NCBI GenBank assembly: GCA_900317505.1
Contig: ONHB01000009.1
Location: forward strand, 1-64,000
Origin: an uncultured Lachnospiraceae bacterium
GTDB lineage: Bacteria; Bacillota; Clostridia; Lachnospirales; Lachnospiraceae
DNA: 64,000 bases
Direction: 5' to 3'
Shown: positions 15,896 through 24,924 of the stretch, piece by piece
How positions within the stretch are numbered: position 1 is the first letter of the stretch
Layout of the letters: every line of letters begins with the position of its first letter
Notes under the pieces: model-generated
The model's database searches: none
What the model was told of the DNA's origin: nothing
The model's input: the letters and a program-made list of their open reading frames with translations, nothing else
Position numbers and translations under genes: made by a program

Positions 15896-17104
15896 TTATG
15901 ATACAACTCTGCGCACCGCCAAAATCGTACGATATGTCGCCGGGCTGATCTTGATACCCGTCCTCTCGGAGCTGGCATGCACGATCTGTCCATTTCCGAT
16001 ATACAGTGCCACATGGCCGGCATAACAGATCAGGTCTCCGGGCTGCGCCTGTGAATAATCAACGCCGGTACCGCAAAATCTCTGGCTCGTGGAATCTCTT
16101 GGAATACGGATGCCAAAATGTGCATATACAGCCTGTGTAAATCCGGAACAGTCCGTTCCGTTAGTCAGGCTTGTACCACCAAATACATAAGGATTGCCAA
16201 TAAACTGGCATCCATATGCCGCAGCCTCTCTTCCGAGCGCCGTACCTTCAGAACTTGTGGAAACCGATTCGATAACTGCTGAGGAATCGGCACGATTGGA
16301 AGCATTGCTTCCGGCAGCCAGGACAACATCGGTCGTCTTTCCCTGCTCTGCCTCTTTTTCCTTTTCCTTGCGTTCTTTCTCTTCCTTGGCTTCCAGCTCT
16401 TTAATCTTTTTATTTTGTTCTTCCAGCTGGTTTTTATAAGTTGCTGCCTGAGCGGTAGCCTTTGCTAACTGATCATCAAAATTGGCTATGCTCTGTCTTT
16501 TGGTAGCAATGACATTTTCAAGATAATCCTGCTGTTCCTTCAGCTCATTTTTACTTGTAAGCAGATCTGCTTCTTCTATTTCCAGCTCTTCCTTGTAATC
16601 GGAAACCTTGGTGATGGTATCCTCATACTGCGTCAGAAGATCTCTGTCATAAGAATACAGCTCCTCTGCATAGGAAGCCTTATTGAGCATATCAGACCAG
16701 CTGTCAGCCTCCAACAAGGCCGCAATATAAGCATTATCCCCTTTTTCATACATAAAGCGGATACGCGTTTTCATATTTTCATACTGGGTTGTCGCATCTT
16801 CCTGTGCCTGCGCCAGTTCCTCCTTGACAACTGCGATCTGATCCTCTTTGGCCGCAATTTCATCAACACAGATACTGATACTGGTCAGAATATCAACCAG
16901 CTCTGTATCCAGTACCTGAACCTCATTGGAAACAGCATCTCGCTGCTGTGAAATATCATCTACACGGTCATTGAGCTCATCCAGCGCTTCCTGTGTCTTC
17001 TCCTGCTGTCTTCTGACATCGGAAGAAGTCTCTGCTGACACAGAAACCGCAGACCCAACTGTCATAATGCAACTTAAAAGTATACAAAGTATACGTTTAT
17101 TCAT
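15896..17104 (-). CDS. Secreted NlpC/P60 peptidoglycan hydrolase with coiled-coil domain
   Basis: A 402-residue secreted endopeptidase. Signal peptide 1-24 (ending VSA-ET), a long coiled coil (28-250) of the PcsB/CwlO type containing MKTRIRFMYEKGDNAYIAALLEA, a Ser/Ala linker, and a C-terminal NlpC/P60 domain (about 290-402) with catalytic Cys in TDCSGF and His in GHVALYIG. Such proteins cleave stem peptides during growth and division and are often kept inactive by the coiled coil until engaged by FtsEX; no ftsEX is in the window. The gene at 63126 shares the coiled-coil type with another catalytic domain. Confidence 0.92.
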   Translation of the reverse strand: MNKRILCILLSCIMTVGSAVSVSAETSSDVRRQQEKTQEALDELNDRVDDISQQRDAVSNEVQVLDTELVDILTSISICVDEIAAKEDQIAVVKEELAQAQEDATTQYENMKTRIRFMYEKGDNAYIAALLEADSWSDMLNKASYAEELYSYDRDLLTQYEDTITKVSDYKEELEIEEADLLTSKNELKEQQDYLENVIATKRQSIANFDDQLAKATAQAATYKNQLEEQNKKIKELEAKEEKERKEKEKEAEQGKTTDVVLAAGSNASNRADSSAVIESVSTSSEGTALGREAAAYGCQFIGNPYVFGGTSLTNGTDCSGFTQAVYAHFGIRIPRDSTSQRFCGTGVDYSQAQPGDLICYAGHVALYIGNGQIVHASSERTGIKISPATYRTILAVRRVVS

Positions 17105-17149
17105 AGGTTTCTCCGTTTCCGTATTCCCTCATAATCCCCATCAGATGTT

Positions 17150-18274
17150 TTATTCCAGATAATCAGCTAAGAAGGAAATACTCTCATTTTCCGTAACGTT
17201 TGCTGTCTCTTTCAACAGATCCATGATTTTTCTGTATCTGACATATGAGCGAAGATATTCGTCACTCTTTGATGAGATCATATCTGCGGCTGATGTAAAT
17301 CCATAGCTTTCATACTCTTCCTGCGCTACCTCTTTGACATCATCCTCTGTGATTGTGATACCTTCCGCCTTGGCAATTGCCCTGCAGATAAGGTCTTTTT
17401 CAGCCTCACTTCTGGCTGTGCTCTGTCTCATCTCTTCATATGAATCAGCATCATATCCCATATATCCGATCATGGTATCGGTATCCACACCATACTGATC
17501 GGCATATTCCTGCAAGTCATCATCGAGCTCTGCAAGCTTCTCATCTAAAAGGCTCTGGGGAACATCTGATACCTCACTTCCGTTTTTGACAACGTCCCAA
17601 AGAGCCGTTTCAATCGCGGTATTATTTTGCTGATCACATGCATTCTGGATGTATTCCTTTGCATAATCCAGATATTCATCATAATTGGTCACATTATCAA
17701 TTCCAAGATTCGCAAAGAAGGCTTCGTCGTAATCCGGCAGATGCGATTCATCAATGGAGTTGATAGAAACCGTAAATACGACCTCCTGTCCGTTAAGTTC
17801 ATCATTGCCATAATCCTCAGGGAATGTCAGATTCAGTTCAACAGTATCCCCGACATTGGCTCCTAGCAGTCCATCTTCAAAACCATCAATGAAGCGGCCG
17901 GAACCGATCTCCAGATGCGCACCCTGCGCTGTGCCGCCGGAAAATGCAACACCGTCCTTTTTGCCTTCATAGTCAATATTGACAATATCATTGGTAGATA
18001 CAGTCTGCTTGTCGGTCGTTGTATAATCATACAGATCATAATTATCAACATAATTGTCAAGATCCTTAGCTACATACTGTTTTACTTCATCATCTTTCAC
18101 TTCGTAGTGATCAACATTGATCTCAAGATTCTTATAATCTCCCAGTGTCACATACTCATCCGGATTGATATCATCAAGGCTGTCTGCATTTTCGCCGTCT
18201 GCCTTTCCGCATCCAGACATGGAAACTGCCATTGTAACCAGTAAACCGGCAAATAAAATTTTTCTTTTCATCAT
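17150..18274 (-). CDS. Trigger-factor-like peptidyl-prolyl isomerase lipoprotein
   Basis: A 374-residue exported lipoprotein. The lipobox SMSGC puts the lipidated Cys at 22. An FKBP-type domain follows (about 90-176: VNIDYEGKKDGVAFSGGTA, FIDGFEDGLLGANVGD), then a trigger-factor-like helical C-domain (about 185-355). This is the domain order of trigger factor without its ribosome-binding domain, replaced by a lipid anchor, so it probably folds secreted proteins outside the membrane. GAGGAGTAATTTT precedes the ATG. It lies 45 bases upstream of the NlpC/P60 gene on the same strand, a possible client. Confidence 0.88.
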   Translation of the reverse strand: MMKRKILFAGLLVTMAVSMSGCGKADGENADSLDDINPDEYVTLGDYKNLEINVDHYEVKDDEVKQYVAKDLDNYVDNYDLYDYTTTDKQTVSTNDIVNIDYEGKKDGVAFSGGTAQGAHLEIGSGRFIDGFEDGLLGANVGDTVELNLTFPEDYGNDELNGQEVVFTVSINSIDESHLPDYDEAFFANLGIDNVTNYDEYLDYAKEYIQNACDQQNNTAIETALWDVVKNGSEVSDVPQSLLDEKLAELDDDLQEYADQYGVDTDTMIGYMGYDADSYEEMRQSTARSEAEKDLICRAIAKAEGITITEDDVKEVAQEEYESYGFTSAADMISSKSDEYLRSYVRYRKIMDLLKETANVTENESISFLADYLE

Positions 18275-18402
18275 ATAAAATTACTCCTCGTTGATTTTGC
18301 ACTCATTACCTATATCAGATTAGGTAAATTGCGATAGTTTAAGTTTAGCACAGCGGTTTGTTTATGTAAACAGAACGAAAGTTTAAAAAATGTGAAAATT
18401 TG

Positions 18403-18431
18403 TTGAACAGAGTGCAAAAGTTTGTTACAAT
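18403..18431 (+). promoter_or_regulatory. Promoter of the 18470 membrane protein
   Basis: TTGAAC (18403-18408) and TACAAT (18426-18431) with a 17-base spacer on the plus strand, in the divergent gap with the foldase gene. Confidence 0.7.
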
Positions 18432-18469
18432 AATTTTGCTTAATTAGATAATGAATCAGGAGGTATTCC

Positions 18470-18949
18470 ATGAGTACGACAGGATGGATTGTACTTATTG
18501 TAATTATTTTAATATTAATTGCAATGATCGTAGGAATTGTATTGCTTTACAAGAGAGCAAAAAAGAATCAGGAAGCTCAGGAAGTGGCTATGGAAGCCAA
18601 CAAACAGACGCTTTCCATGTTGATTATCGATAAAAAACGATTGAAACTAAAAGATTCCGGTCTTCCGCCAATGGTAATTTCACAGACACCCAAGTTGATG
18701 CGTTCGACCAAGATCCCGATTGTTAAAGCGAAAGTCGGTCCCCAGGTGACAAACTTTGTTGCTGATGAAAAAATCTTTGATGCAATTCCGGTTAAAAAAG
18801 AGGTAAAAGCAGTAGTCAGTGGTATTTATATCACAGAAGTACGCGGCTACCGTAAGAGTGCCAAGAGCAGCGAGCCCGAGAAAAAAGGATTTTGGAAATC
18901 CACTTGGGAAAAGGCCAAGGCTAAAGCTGGTGTCAGCCAGGTCAAATAA
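18470..18949 (+). CDS. Conserved single-pass membrane protein, unknown function
   Basis: A 159-residue protein with one N-terminal membrane helix (6-30, WIVLIVIILILIAMIVGIVLL) and a basic cytoplasmic domain (KRAKKNQEAQEVAMEANKQTLSMLIIDKKRLKLKDSGLP, then a beta-rich part and KKGFWKSTWEKAKAKAG tail). No catalytic motif. Strong AGGAGG before the ATG and a good promoter. It is a single-gene unit divergent from the foldase lipoprotein. I do not recognise a named family. Confidence 0.8.
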   Translation: MSTTGWIVLIVIILILIAMIVGIVLLYKRAKKNQEAQEVAMEANKQTLSMLIIDKKRLKLKDSGLPPMVISQTPKLMRSTKIPIVKAKVGPQVTNFVADEKIFDAIPVKKEVKAVVSGIYITEVRGYRKSAKSSEPEKKGFWKSTWEKAKAKAGVSQVK

Positions 18950-18971
18950 GACCACAATTCAGCAGACCGGA

Positions 18972-19406
18972 TCACAGGATCTGATCTATATCACTTTCCG
19001 TGATAACAATTTCAAGCCTCCCCTTTGTGGGAGGCATTGTATTAAAACCAATCCGGTAATCCGCAGCAATCGTTGCGGATTTTTCTTTTTTCTCGATAAA
19101 AAGAGTATCTGTCACAAGCATGACTTCAAAATTGCCGTACGCCGTCATATAGACGCTGTTATGTATTTTTTCATTCTGAAATTCCAGGGCGCTGTTAACT
19201 TCACCTTTTCTGGTGACACGAAGCTCATCTTCACAAAATCGCAGTGTCGTCTTGCTGCTCTTTTCTGATGAATCATCCAGCCTCTCTTCATAGGAAACAT
19301 AATAATATGGTTCTTTATATAACATATGTCCCATAGTTTCTGTCGTGATCATTTCATCCGTTCCGGCCTGCGTCCCGGTTACTTTAATTTTTACCTGTTT
19401 TTTCAT
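18972..19406 (-). CDS. DUF1934 (YwiB-like) calycin-fold protein
   Basis: A 144-residue beta-barrel protein. MKKQVKIKVTGTQ, YVSYEERLDD, LRFCEDELRVTRKGEVNSALEF, and TDTLFIEKKEKSATIAADYRI fit the DUF1934 family (B. subtilis YwiB), a small beta-barrel of unknown ligand. Start ATG 19406 is preceded by GACGGGAAATAAC; an upstream in-frame ATG at 19454 lacks a site. It converges with the membrane protein at 18470. Confidence 0.8.
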   Translation of the reverse strand: MKKQVKIKVTGTQAGTDEMITTETMGHMLYKEPYYYVSYEERLDDSSEKSSKTTLRFCEDELRVTRKGEVNSALEFQNEKIHNSVYMTAYGNFEVMLVTDTLFIEKKEKSATIAADYRIGFNTMPPTKGRLEIVITESDIDQIL

Positions 19407-19494
19407 TGTTATTTCCCGTCTCTCCGCAAAAGACATCAATGCGTCATGAAACATCTTATTTGTTTCAAACGTTCACTCACAAATTCCAATACCG

Positions 19495-19707
19495 TCACTC
19501 TTCTAACAATGCTTTTATCTTCTCTGCAAAATAGCTCCGGTACACAATCTTTCGACCACCATCATTTTCCTTTGTACGCGTATCCTCTATAACAATGCTG
19601 TTTTTGGGGATTCCATACTGTGGATACATGGCTCCAAATAAAAAAGCTGCTGTATAAATCGCGCAAACTGTACCATATATGGAGAGTTTCAAAATATTTC
19701 GTTTCAT
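19495..19707 (-). CDS. Small membrane-anchored protein, unknown
   Basis: A 70-residue protein with a basic N-terminus, a membrane helix (about 7-28, LSIYGTVCAIYTAAFLFGAMY) and a charged C-terminus (IVIEDTRTKENDGGRKIVYRSYFAEKIKALLEE). AAAGGACG lies 7 bases before the ATG. Family not recognised; the coding call rests on composition and the ribosome site. Confidence 0.6.
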   Translation of the reverse strand: MKRNILKLSIYGTVCAIYTAAFLFGAMYPQYGIPKNSIVIEDTRTKENDGGRKIVYRSYFAEKIKALLEE

Positions 19708-19800
19708 GTCTGTTCGTCCTTTATGTTTATAATCATATTATCCTGACATAAAGAGTGTTGACATGTTTTCCATATTTATACATGTAATATCACAAGCAGC

Positions 19801-20481
19801 CTATGCATCCAGATTGAGATGCTCCAAAATCGATGCCTCCTGATTGTCAATATGCACGACAACCGCTTTCGCAGCACGCTCCTCATCCTGCTCCATGATG
19901 GCATTGTAAATTTCTTCATGCTCATCCACCAGACGTTTGTGATAAGCCGCATCCTTGATATATTCCAGGCGATAACGATACATCTGCTCTGCAAGATTGT
20001 TGACGAGCTGGATCAGCCGGTCATTGCCGGTAGACTGGTTGATAATATCGTGAAAACGGACATCCGCCTCTGTAATATCCTTGGTATTGCTGCATTTAAC
20101 AACCTTGGCAAATTCATCACAGGCTTCACGCAGCTGTTTTTTATAAGTTTCGTCCATTCGTTTGCAGGCAAGTCTGACGGCAAGCGTATCCAGCGCTCTT
20201 CTGACTTCAAGTACATCCTTTAAATTTTTCTCGGTGATCTTGGCAACCTGCGCTCCCTTTCTGGGAATCATCACAACAAGACCTTCCAGCTCCAGCTTGC
20301 GGATTGCTTCTCTGATCGGAGTACGGCTTACTCCCAGACGGTCAGCAAGATGAATTTCCATCAGACGTTCTCCCGGCTTTAATTCACCGGTAAGTATGGC
20401 CTGTCTTAAGGTGTTAAAAACAACATCCCTTAACGGAAGATATTCATTCATATTCTGTTGCATAATATCCATCATCATCAT
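19801..20481 (-). CDS. GntR-family (FadR/FCD subgroup) transcriptional regulator
   Basis: A 226-residue regulator: winged helix-turn-helix (about 15-80; LKPGERLMEIHLADRLGVSRTPIREAIRKLELEGLV) followed by an all-helical FCD effector domain (ADVRFHDIINQSTGNDRLIQLV, with metal/ligand-type Asp and His residues VDEHEEI). Start is ATG 20481 with GGAGGTG five bases upstream. It begins 11 bases after ispE and is probably co-transcribed. Target genes and ligand cannot be told from the window. Confidence 0.9.
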   Translation of the reverse strand: MMMMDIMQQNMNEYLPLRDVVFNTLRQAILTGELKPGERLMEIHLADRLGVSRTPIREAIRKLELEGLVVMIPRKGAQVAKITEKNLKDVLEVRRALDTLAVRLACKRMDETYKKQLREACDEFAKVVKCSNTKDITEADVRFHDIINQSTGNDRLIQLVNNLAEQMYRYRLEYIKDAAYHKRLVDEHEEIYNAIMEQDEERAAKAVVVHIDNQEASILEHLNLDA

Positions 20482-20492
20482 AAAAGCACCTC

Positions 20493-21365
20493 CTATTGTC
20501 CCCAAAACTCTGTCACATACACTTCATGCAGTTGAAACTCACTGCGTATCTTTTCTGCTGCCTGTTCAGCCTTTACCGGACTGTCAAATATTGCAAAAAC
20601 GGTCGGACCACTTCCACTCATCAAAGCATTCGCGGCTCCGTTAGCCATACAGCAGTCCTTGAGCTGTCCGATAATGGGATGCGCCGGGATTGTCACAGTC
20701 TCCAGCACATTTCCAAGCCGGTCTGTCACACCCCGCAGATCATTTTTTTCGATGGCAGCTTTCATTCCGTCAATATCCGGATGACTGTCAAGCTCATTTA
20801 CCTTAAGATTTTTGTATACAAAAGCGGTTGAAACATCGATATCCGGCTTGGCAATCACAAGGTTAGCCGGTGCTACCGGTGGTAAAGCCGTCAGAATTTC
20901 TCCAATTCCTTCCGAAAGGGCTGTGCCTTTCATAATACAATAAGGAACATCCGCTCCAACACGTACGGCAATTTCCATCAGCTTTTCCTGACTGCACGGA
21001 CACCCCGCCAGTTCATTTAATGCTTCAAAAGCAGCTGCCGCATCGGTGCTTCCACCTGCCATTCCTGCAGCAATGGGGATTCTTTTTTCCAGAAATACAT
21101 GTACACCGAATGCCTGTCCGGTCTCTTCAAAAAAGACCTTTGCTGCCTTATAGATCAGATTATGTTCATCCAGAGGCAGCTTCCCACTGTCTGATTCAAT
21201 TACAATCCGGTCATCCTCTGTCCGTTTAAAGGTCAGTGTATCGTGCAGGCCGATCGTCTGCATGATCATCTTTACCTCATGATAACCGTCTTCTCTTTTT
21301 CTCAGCACATCCAGTCCCAGATTGATTTTGGCATGTGCATCTTTTATGATCTGTCCGTTCCCCAT
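20493..21365 (-). CDS. ispE: 4-diphosphocytidyl-2-C-methyl-D-erythritol kinase
   Basis: GHMP kinase of the MEP isoprenoid pathway. Family marks: DAHAKINLGLDVLRKREDGYHEV at the N-terminus, the ATP loop IPIAAGMAGGSTDAAAA, and the C-terminal MSGSGPTVFAIF. 290 residues, normal length. First gene of a pair with the GntR regulator. Its product feeds undecaprenyl phosphate synthesis, needed by the wall genes nearby. Confidence 0.96.
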   Translation of the reverse strand: MGNGQIIKDAHAKINLGLDVLRKREDGYHEVKMIMQTIGLHDTLTFKRTEDDRIVIESDSGKLPLDEHNLIYKAAKVFFEETGQAFGVHVFLEKRIPIAAGMAGGSTDAAAAFEALNELAGCPCSQEKLMEIAVRVGADVPYCIMKGTALSEGIGEILTALPPVAPANLVIAKPDIDVSTAFVYKNLKVNELDSHPDIDGMKAAIEKNDLRGVTDRLGNVLETVTIPAHPIIGQLKDCCMANGAANALMSGSGPTVFAIFDSPVKAEQAAEKIRSEFQLHEVYVTEFWGQ

Positions 21366-21481
21366 ATCCTGATACCTTTGTTTTCCACTTTATTTTCTTT
21401 ACTAATTCATTTTGTACAAATAGCGTATTTTGTATACAATTATATCGAAAAAAAATTAGTTATGCAACCAAAACCAACAGA

Positions 21482-21511
21482 AAACAGAGCCCTTTCAGGC
21501 CCTGTTTTTCA
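21482..21511 (-). terminator. Hairpin overlapping the stop of the SipL-like gene
   Basis: On the minus strand AAACAGGGC pairs with GCTCTGTTT across the TGA stop (21497-21495), followed by TCTGTT. Likely terminator, with a weak T-run. Confidence 0.55.
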
Positions 21512-23057
21512 TTAAAAGTAACCGGTCTCCCGGATGTATTTCATCTGTTTCCAATTCATTTAGTATTTTGATCTCATCGACGGATATCAGATATTCTTTT
21601 CCGATCTGCCAGAGACTGTCACCCGGTTTTACAATATAGATGACCATTCCCGGCAGATTTTGTAACTGGTTGGATGCAAAATCCGTGATATCCGCTTCCG
21701 TAATGACACATTCCTTCTTTTCTTCCAAAAGTAAAATATTGATATTGATTGTCGCACTGCATTCCAGTGTCTTTGGATCCGGCACCATCAGATCTACCTG
21801 CGCAATCTGCATACAGATCTCCGGATGGATTTCTTTGCCGCTTACATCCAGATTTTCAACCGTATAATAAAATGGAATGTCACGCTCAATATAATGCAGC
21901 TCCTTCATATCCATATCGGAAGCATACAGGCATCTCAACTGCATATTGCCGATCAGATTCAGCTTTCCATCCTCCACCTCGGTTTCTTCCAAAGTCACGC
22001 TTTCCTCATGGTGGATCAGGTTAGCACACTCTTCCTCCAGCTTCAGCCGTTCCTTGATCCGTGTTCTGGCCTGCTGCTGCAGCAAAAGCTGTAAAAACAT
22101 TGTCTCACGGCATTGTGTTTCCACATTTTTTGTGACACAGTACATATCCGACAGGATGTCATAGGTCTTTTCCTCATAGGCTTTTATATCCAGATCAAAT
22201 GTAACCTCGGTCGAAATAATGCGGTCCTCACCGTCATAATCCGCCTTTACCTCATAATTGACATCCGATACCGTGATGCAGACACTCGGTATCATCTGAG
22301 CCTGTAAGCCACTGCAAACTACCTCACCCTGTATCGGTACCGTCGTTTCAAAAAAGCGACTGCCATCTTCCTCTCCATCCGGTGTATACATGAAAAACAG
22401 CTGCATGTTGCCACGGATCGCAAGCTTTCCTTCCTCAGGCACACACTCCAGATTTACAGGCATTACAGATCCATAAAGGATCTCCAGGATATTTGGATAC
22501 TGCCCGGGAAGTGTTTCTTCATGTCGAAACCGGAAAACATCTTTTTTGCACACAGTTGTCTCAAGTACATGCAGCGGTTTTTTGCGATATTCCGTCGCAA
22601 TCCCGGCATTCACGTCCGTAGCCGCACATTCATCATAGATAGCACGTGCTAACAATTCCAGAGTGACAAGAGCACGCACACTGATCTTCCGGGAGTTGAT
22701 CACACCCACAGAAAGATCTTCCAGTTCATACCGGACACAGACACTGTCCGATGCCTCGACACCATCCATATGGAAAATTTCATCAAACGGCAGCTCTGTT
22801 TCAATCTTGCTGAAGGGTTCCTCTTCTTCCTCGCTCTGATAAAGAATATGGACCGCCAAAGACCCTTTCACACCAACCTGATCATTGCCGGGTCTGACTT
22901 CCTCCAACCGGATAATTCCTGACTGGAAAATAACCTTATCGATGTCAGGGCGCAAATCCGGGATATTTACATCATCCTCAATCGTAATCTGATTGCCTGC
23001 TTTTGCCTTTATGCAGTCCATATGTATATTTTTCTTTGTAAGTTCCAGCATTTTCAT
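21495..23057 (-). CDS. SipL-like spore morphogenesis protein (DUF3794 + LysM)
   Basis: A 520-residue protein made of repeated DUF3794 (SPOCS) beta-rich units, e.g. IEDDVNIPDLRPDIDKVIFQSG, the three-fold pattern of 60-140 residue units up to about 460, and a C-terminal LysM domain (about 472-517: YIVKPGDSLWQIGKEYLISVDEIKILN). This is the architecture and length of C. difficile SipL, which binds SpoIVA and helps encase the forespore with coat. No signal peptide, consistent with the mother-cell cytoplasm. GGAGG precedes the start. Single-gene unit. Confidence 0.88.
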   Translation of the reverse strand: MKMLELTKKNIHMDCIKAKAGNQITIEDDVNIPDLRPDIDKVIFQSGIIRLEEVRPGNDQVGVKGSLAVHILYQSEEEEEPFSKIETELPFDEIFHMDGVEASDSVCVRYELEDLSVGVINSRKISVRALVTLELLARAIYDECAATDVNAGIATEYRKKPLHVLETTVCKKDVFRFRHEETLPGQYPNILEILYGSVMPVNLECVPEEGKLAIRGNMQLFFMYTPDGEEDGSRFFETTVPIQGEVVCSGLQAQMIPSVCITVSDVNYEVKADYDGEDRIISTEVTFDLDIKAYEEKTYDILSDMYCVTKNVETQCRETMFLQLLLQQQARTRIKERLKLEEECANLIHHEESVTLEETEVEDGKLNLIGNMQLRCLYASDMDMKELHYIERDIPFYYTVENLDVSGKEIHPEICMQIAQVDLMVPDPKTLECSATININILLLEEKKECVITEADITDFASNQLQNLPGMVIYIVKPGDSLWQIGKEYLISVDEIKILNELETDEIHPGDRLLLMKNRA

Positions 23058-23135
23058 CCAACCTCCTTAGGCTTATTACATCTTATGATATGTCCCAAAA
23101 AGATATGACTAAAAATGCATGATAACAATTCTGTT

Positions 23136-24068
23136 TTACTGAACAGCTCCGATCAGTTCCTTAATATCGTTAATCTGATACTGTCTCATATAATCTTCAA
23201 TGCCCTGAACGGTCTCAACCGTGGTATAGGGATTGATAAAATTCATGGCTCCGATACTCACGGCCGTTGCACCTGCCAATAAAAATTCAATGGCATCTTC
23301 TGCGTTGGCAATGCCGCCCATACCGATGATCGGGATCTTAACAGCCTGTGCGGTCTGGTAAACCATACGTACAGCCACCGGTTTGATCGCAGGTCCTGAC
23401 ATTCCGCCCGTCTTGTTAGCCAATGCAAACTTTCTGCGATGGATATCGATCTTCATGCCGGTAATGGTATTGATCATGGAAAGTGCATCTGCCCCTGCAG
23501 CCTCTGCCGCTTTTGCCATCTCGGTAATGTCGGTAACATTGGGGCTTAATTTCATGATAACAGGCTGGGCAGCGACTTTTTTGATCCGTGAGGTGATATC
23601 GTACAAGGCATCTGCCTTCTGACCGAATGCAATCGCACCTTCCTTGACATTGGGACAGGATACATTGATCTCAAGCATATCAACCGCTTCATCGGATAAA
23701 CGCTCAACAACCTCTAAATAATCCTCAACGCTCTTTCCGCATACATTAACGATTACCTTTGTATCATATTGTTTTAAAAATTCCAGATCACGTTCAATAA
23801 AAACATCAATTCCGGGATTTTGCAGGCCGATGGCATTTAACATGCCGCCATAGGTCTCTGTCACTCTCGGTGTGGGATTGCCCGGCCACGGCACATTGGC
23901 TACTCCCTTTGTAACAACGGCTCCCAGCTTATTCAGATCAACAAATTCTCCATACTCCATTCCGGAACCAAACGTACCGGATGCAGTCATAACAGGATTT
24001 TTAAAGGTGACACCCGCTATTGTAACTTCTGTATTGAGCTTTGTCTGTACTGTCTTTTGTTCTTCCAT
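23136..24068 (-). CDS. pyrD: Dihydroorotate dehydrogenase, catalytic subunit (type 1B)
   Basis: Oxidises dihydroorotate to orotate with FMN. Family marks are FKNPVMTASGTFGSGMEYGEF, the FMN-site LNAIGLQNPGID, the catalytic Cys in INVSCPNVKEG, and the phosphate-binding GMGGIANAEDAIEFLLAGA. 310 residues. It starts directly after the pyrK stop, so they are coupled; PyrK passes the electrons to NAD. Third gene of the pyrC-pyrK-pyrD order. Confidence 0.96.
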   Translation of the reverse strand: MEEQKTVQTKLNTEVTIAGVTFKNPVMTASGTFGSGMEYGEFVDLNKLGAVVTKGVANVPWPGNPTPRVTETYGGMLNAIGLQNPGIDVFIERDLEFLKQYDTKVIVNVCGKSVEDYLEVVERLSDEAVDMLEINVSCPNVKEGAIAFGQKADALYDITSRIKKVAAQPVIMKLSPNVTDITEMAKAAEAAGADALSMINTITGMKIDIHRRKFALANKTGGMSGPAIKPVAVRMVYQTAQAVKIPIIGMGGIANAEDAIEFLLAGATAVSIGAMNFINPYTTVETVQGIEDYMRQYQINDIKELIGAVQ

Positions 24069-24854
24069 TTAGATGTCTACCTCCTTTGCCTCAAATACCG
24101 GTCCATCCGTACATACTCTGGCATTGTTTACATGGGAATGATGATCCTTGTGTGTGGTCTTGCAGACACAGCCTAAGCACGCACCAACGCCGCAGGCCAT
24201 TCTTTCTTCGAGGGAAATATACGCCTCCATATTGTTAGCCTCTGCAAACTTTTTGATTGCCCGAAGCATCGGCATCGGACCACAGGCATAGATCACGTCT
24301 GCTGACAGCTCATTTTCTCGGATCGCATCCATGACATTTCCCTTGCTGCCAACACTTCCATCCTCCGTTGCTATATAGACCTTTCCATACTTTTCCAGAT
24401 CTTTTTGCAAAAACAGGTTGGCATCACGGTAGCCGACAATGATCTGTATCTCACAGTCTCCCTGCTCATGCAGCTTCTTTGCTAACTGCACCATCGGAGG
24501 AATACCAATTCCGCCGCCCATCAGAAAACATTTTTTTCCTTTTGCCTTGTCCAGAGGGAATCCATTTCCCAAAGTACCGAGGATGGTAATATCTTTTCCT
24601 TCCTGATAATTGGAAAACTCCGTTGTGCCCTTTCCGGCTGTACGGTAAACAATACGGAGCCTGTTCTGGTCTCCATCTGCCTCACAGATACTGATCGGGC
24701 GCGGAAGGAGCGTAGATCTGTCTTCCGGATAAATATTGATAAACTGACCGGGCTTTGCTTCCTTTGCCAATGTCGTATTGATCCACATATCATAGATACC
24801 GGGAGCAATACAGGTCTGTTTCTGCACGCTGGCAGTTTCTTTTCTTTTTCCCAT
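24069..24854 (-). CDS. pyrK: Dihydroorotate dehydrogenase electron-transfer subunit
   Basis: FAD/2Fe-2S subunit of 261 residues linking PyrD to NAD. FAD-binding LLPRPISICEAD, NAD-binding MGGGIGIPPMVQLAKKL, and the iron-sulphur cysteines in ACGVGACLGCVCKT plus VCTDGPVF. Adjacent to pyrD with no gap and 70 bases after pyrC, same strand. Confidence 0.95.
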   Translation of the reverse strand: MGKRKETASVQKQTCIAPGIYDMWINTTLAKEAKPGQFINIYPEDRSTLLPRPISICEADGDQNRLRIVYRTAGKGTTEFSNYQEGKDITILGTLGNGFPLDKAKGKKCFLMGGGIGIPPMVQLAKKLHEQGDCEIQIIVGYRDANLFLQKDLEKYGKVYIATEDGSVGSKGNVMDAIRENELSADVIYACGPMPMLRAIKKFAEANNMEAYISLEERMACGVGACLGCVCKTTHKDHHSHVNNARVCTDGPVFEAKEVDI

Positions 24855-24924
24855 TTTATTTCCTCTTTCTATCGTATTTTCTCTTTGTGCTGTCTTTTAC
24901 CTGTCTATCGTATTTTTATTCTCA

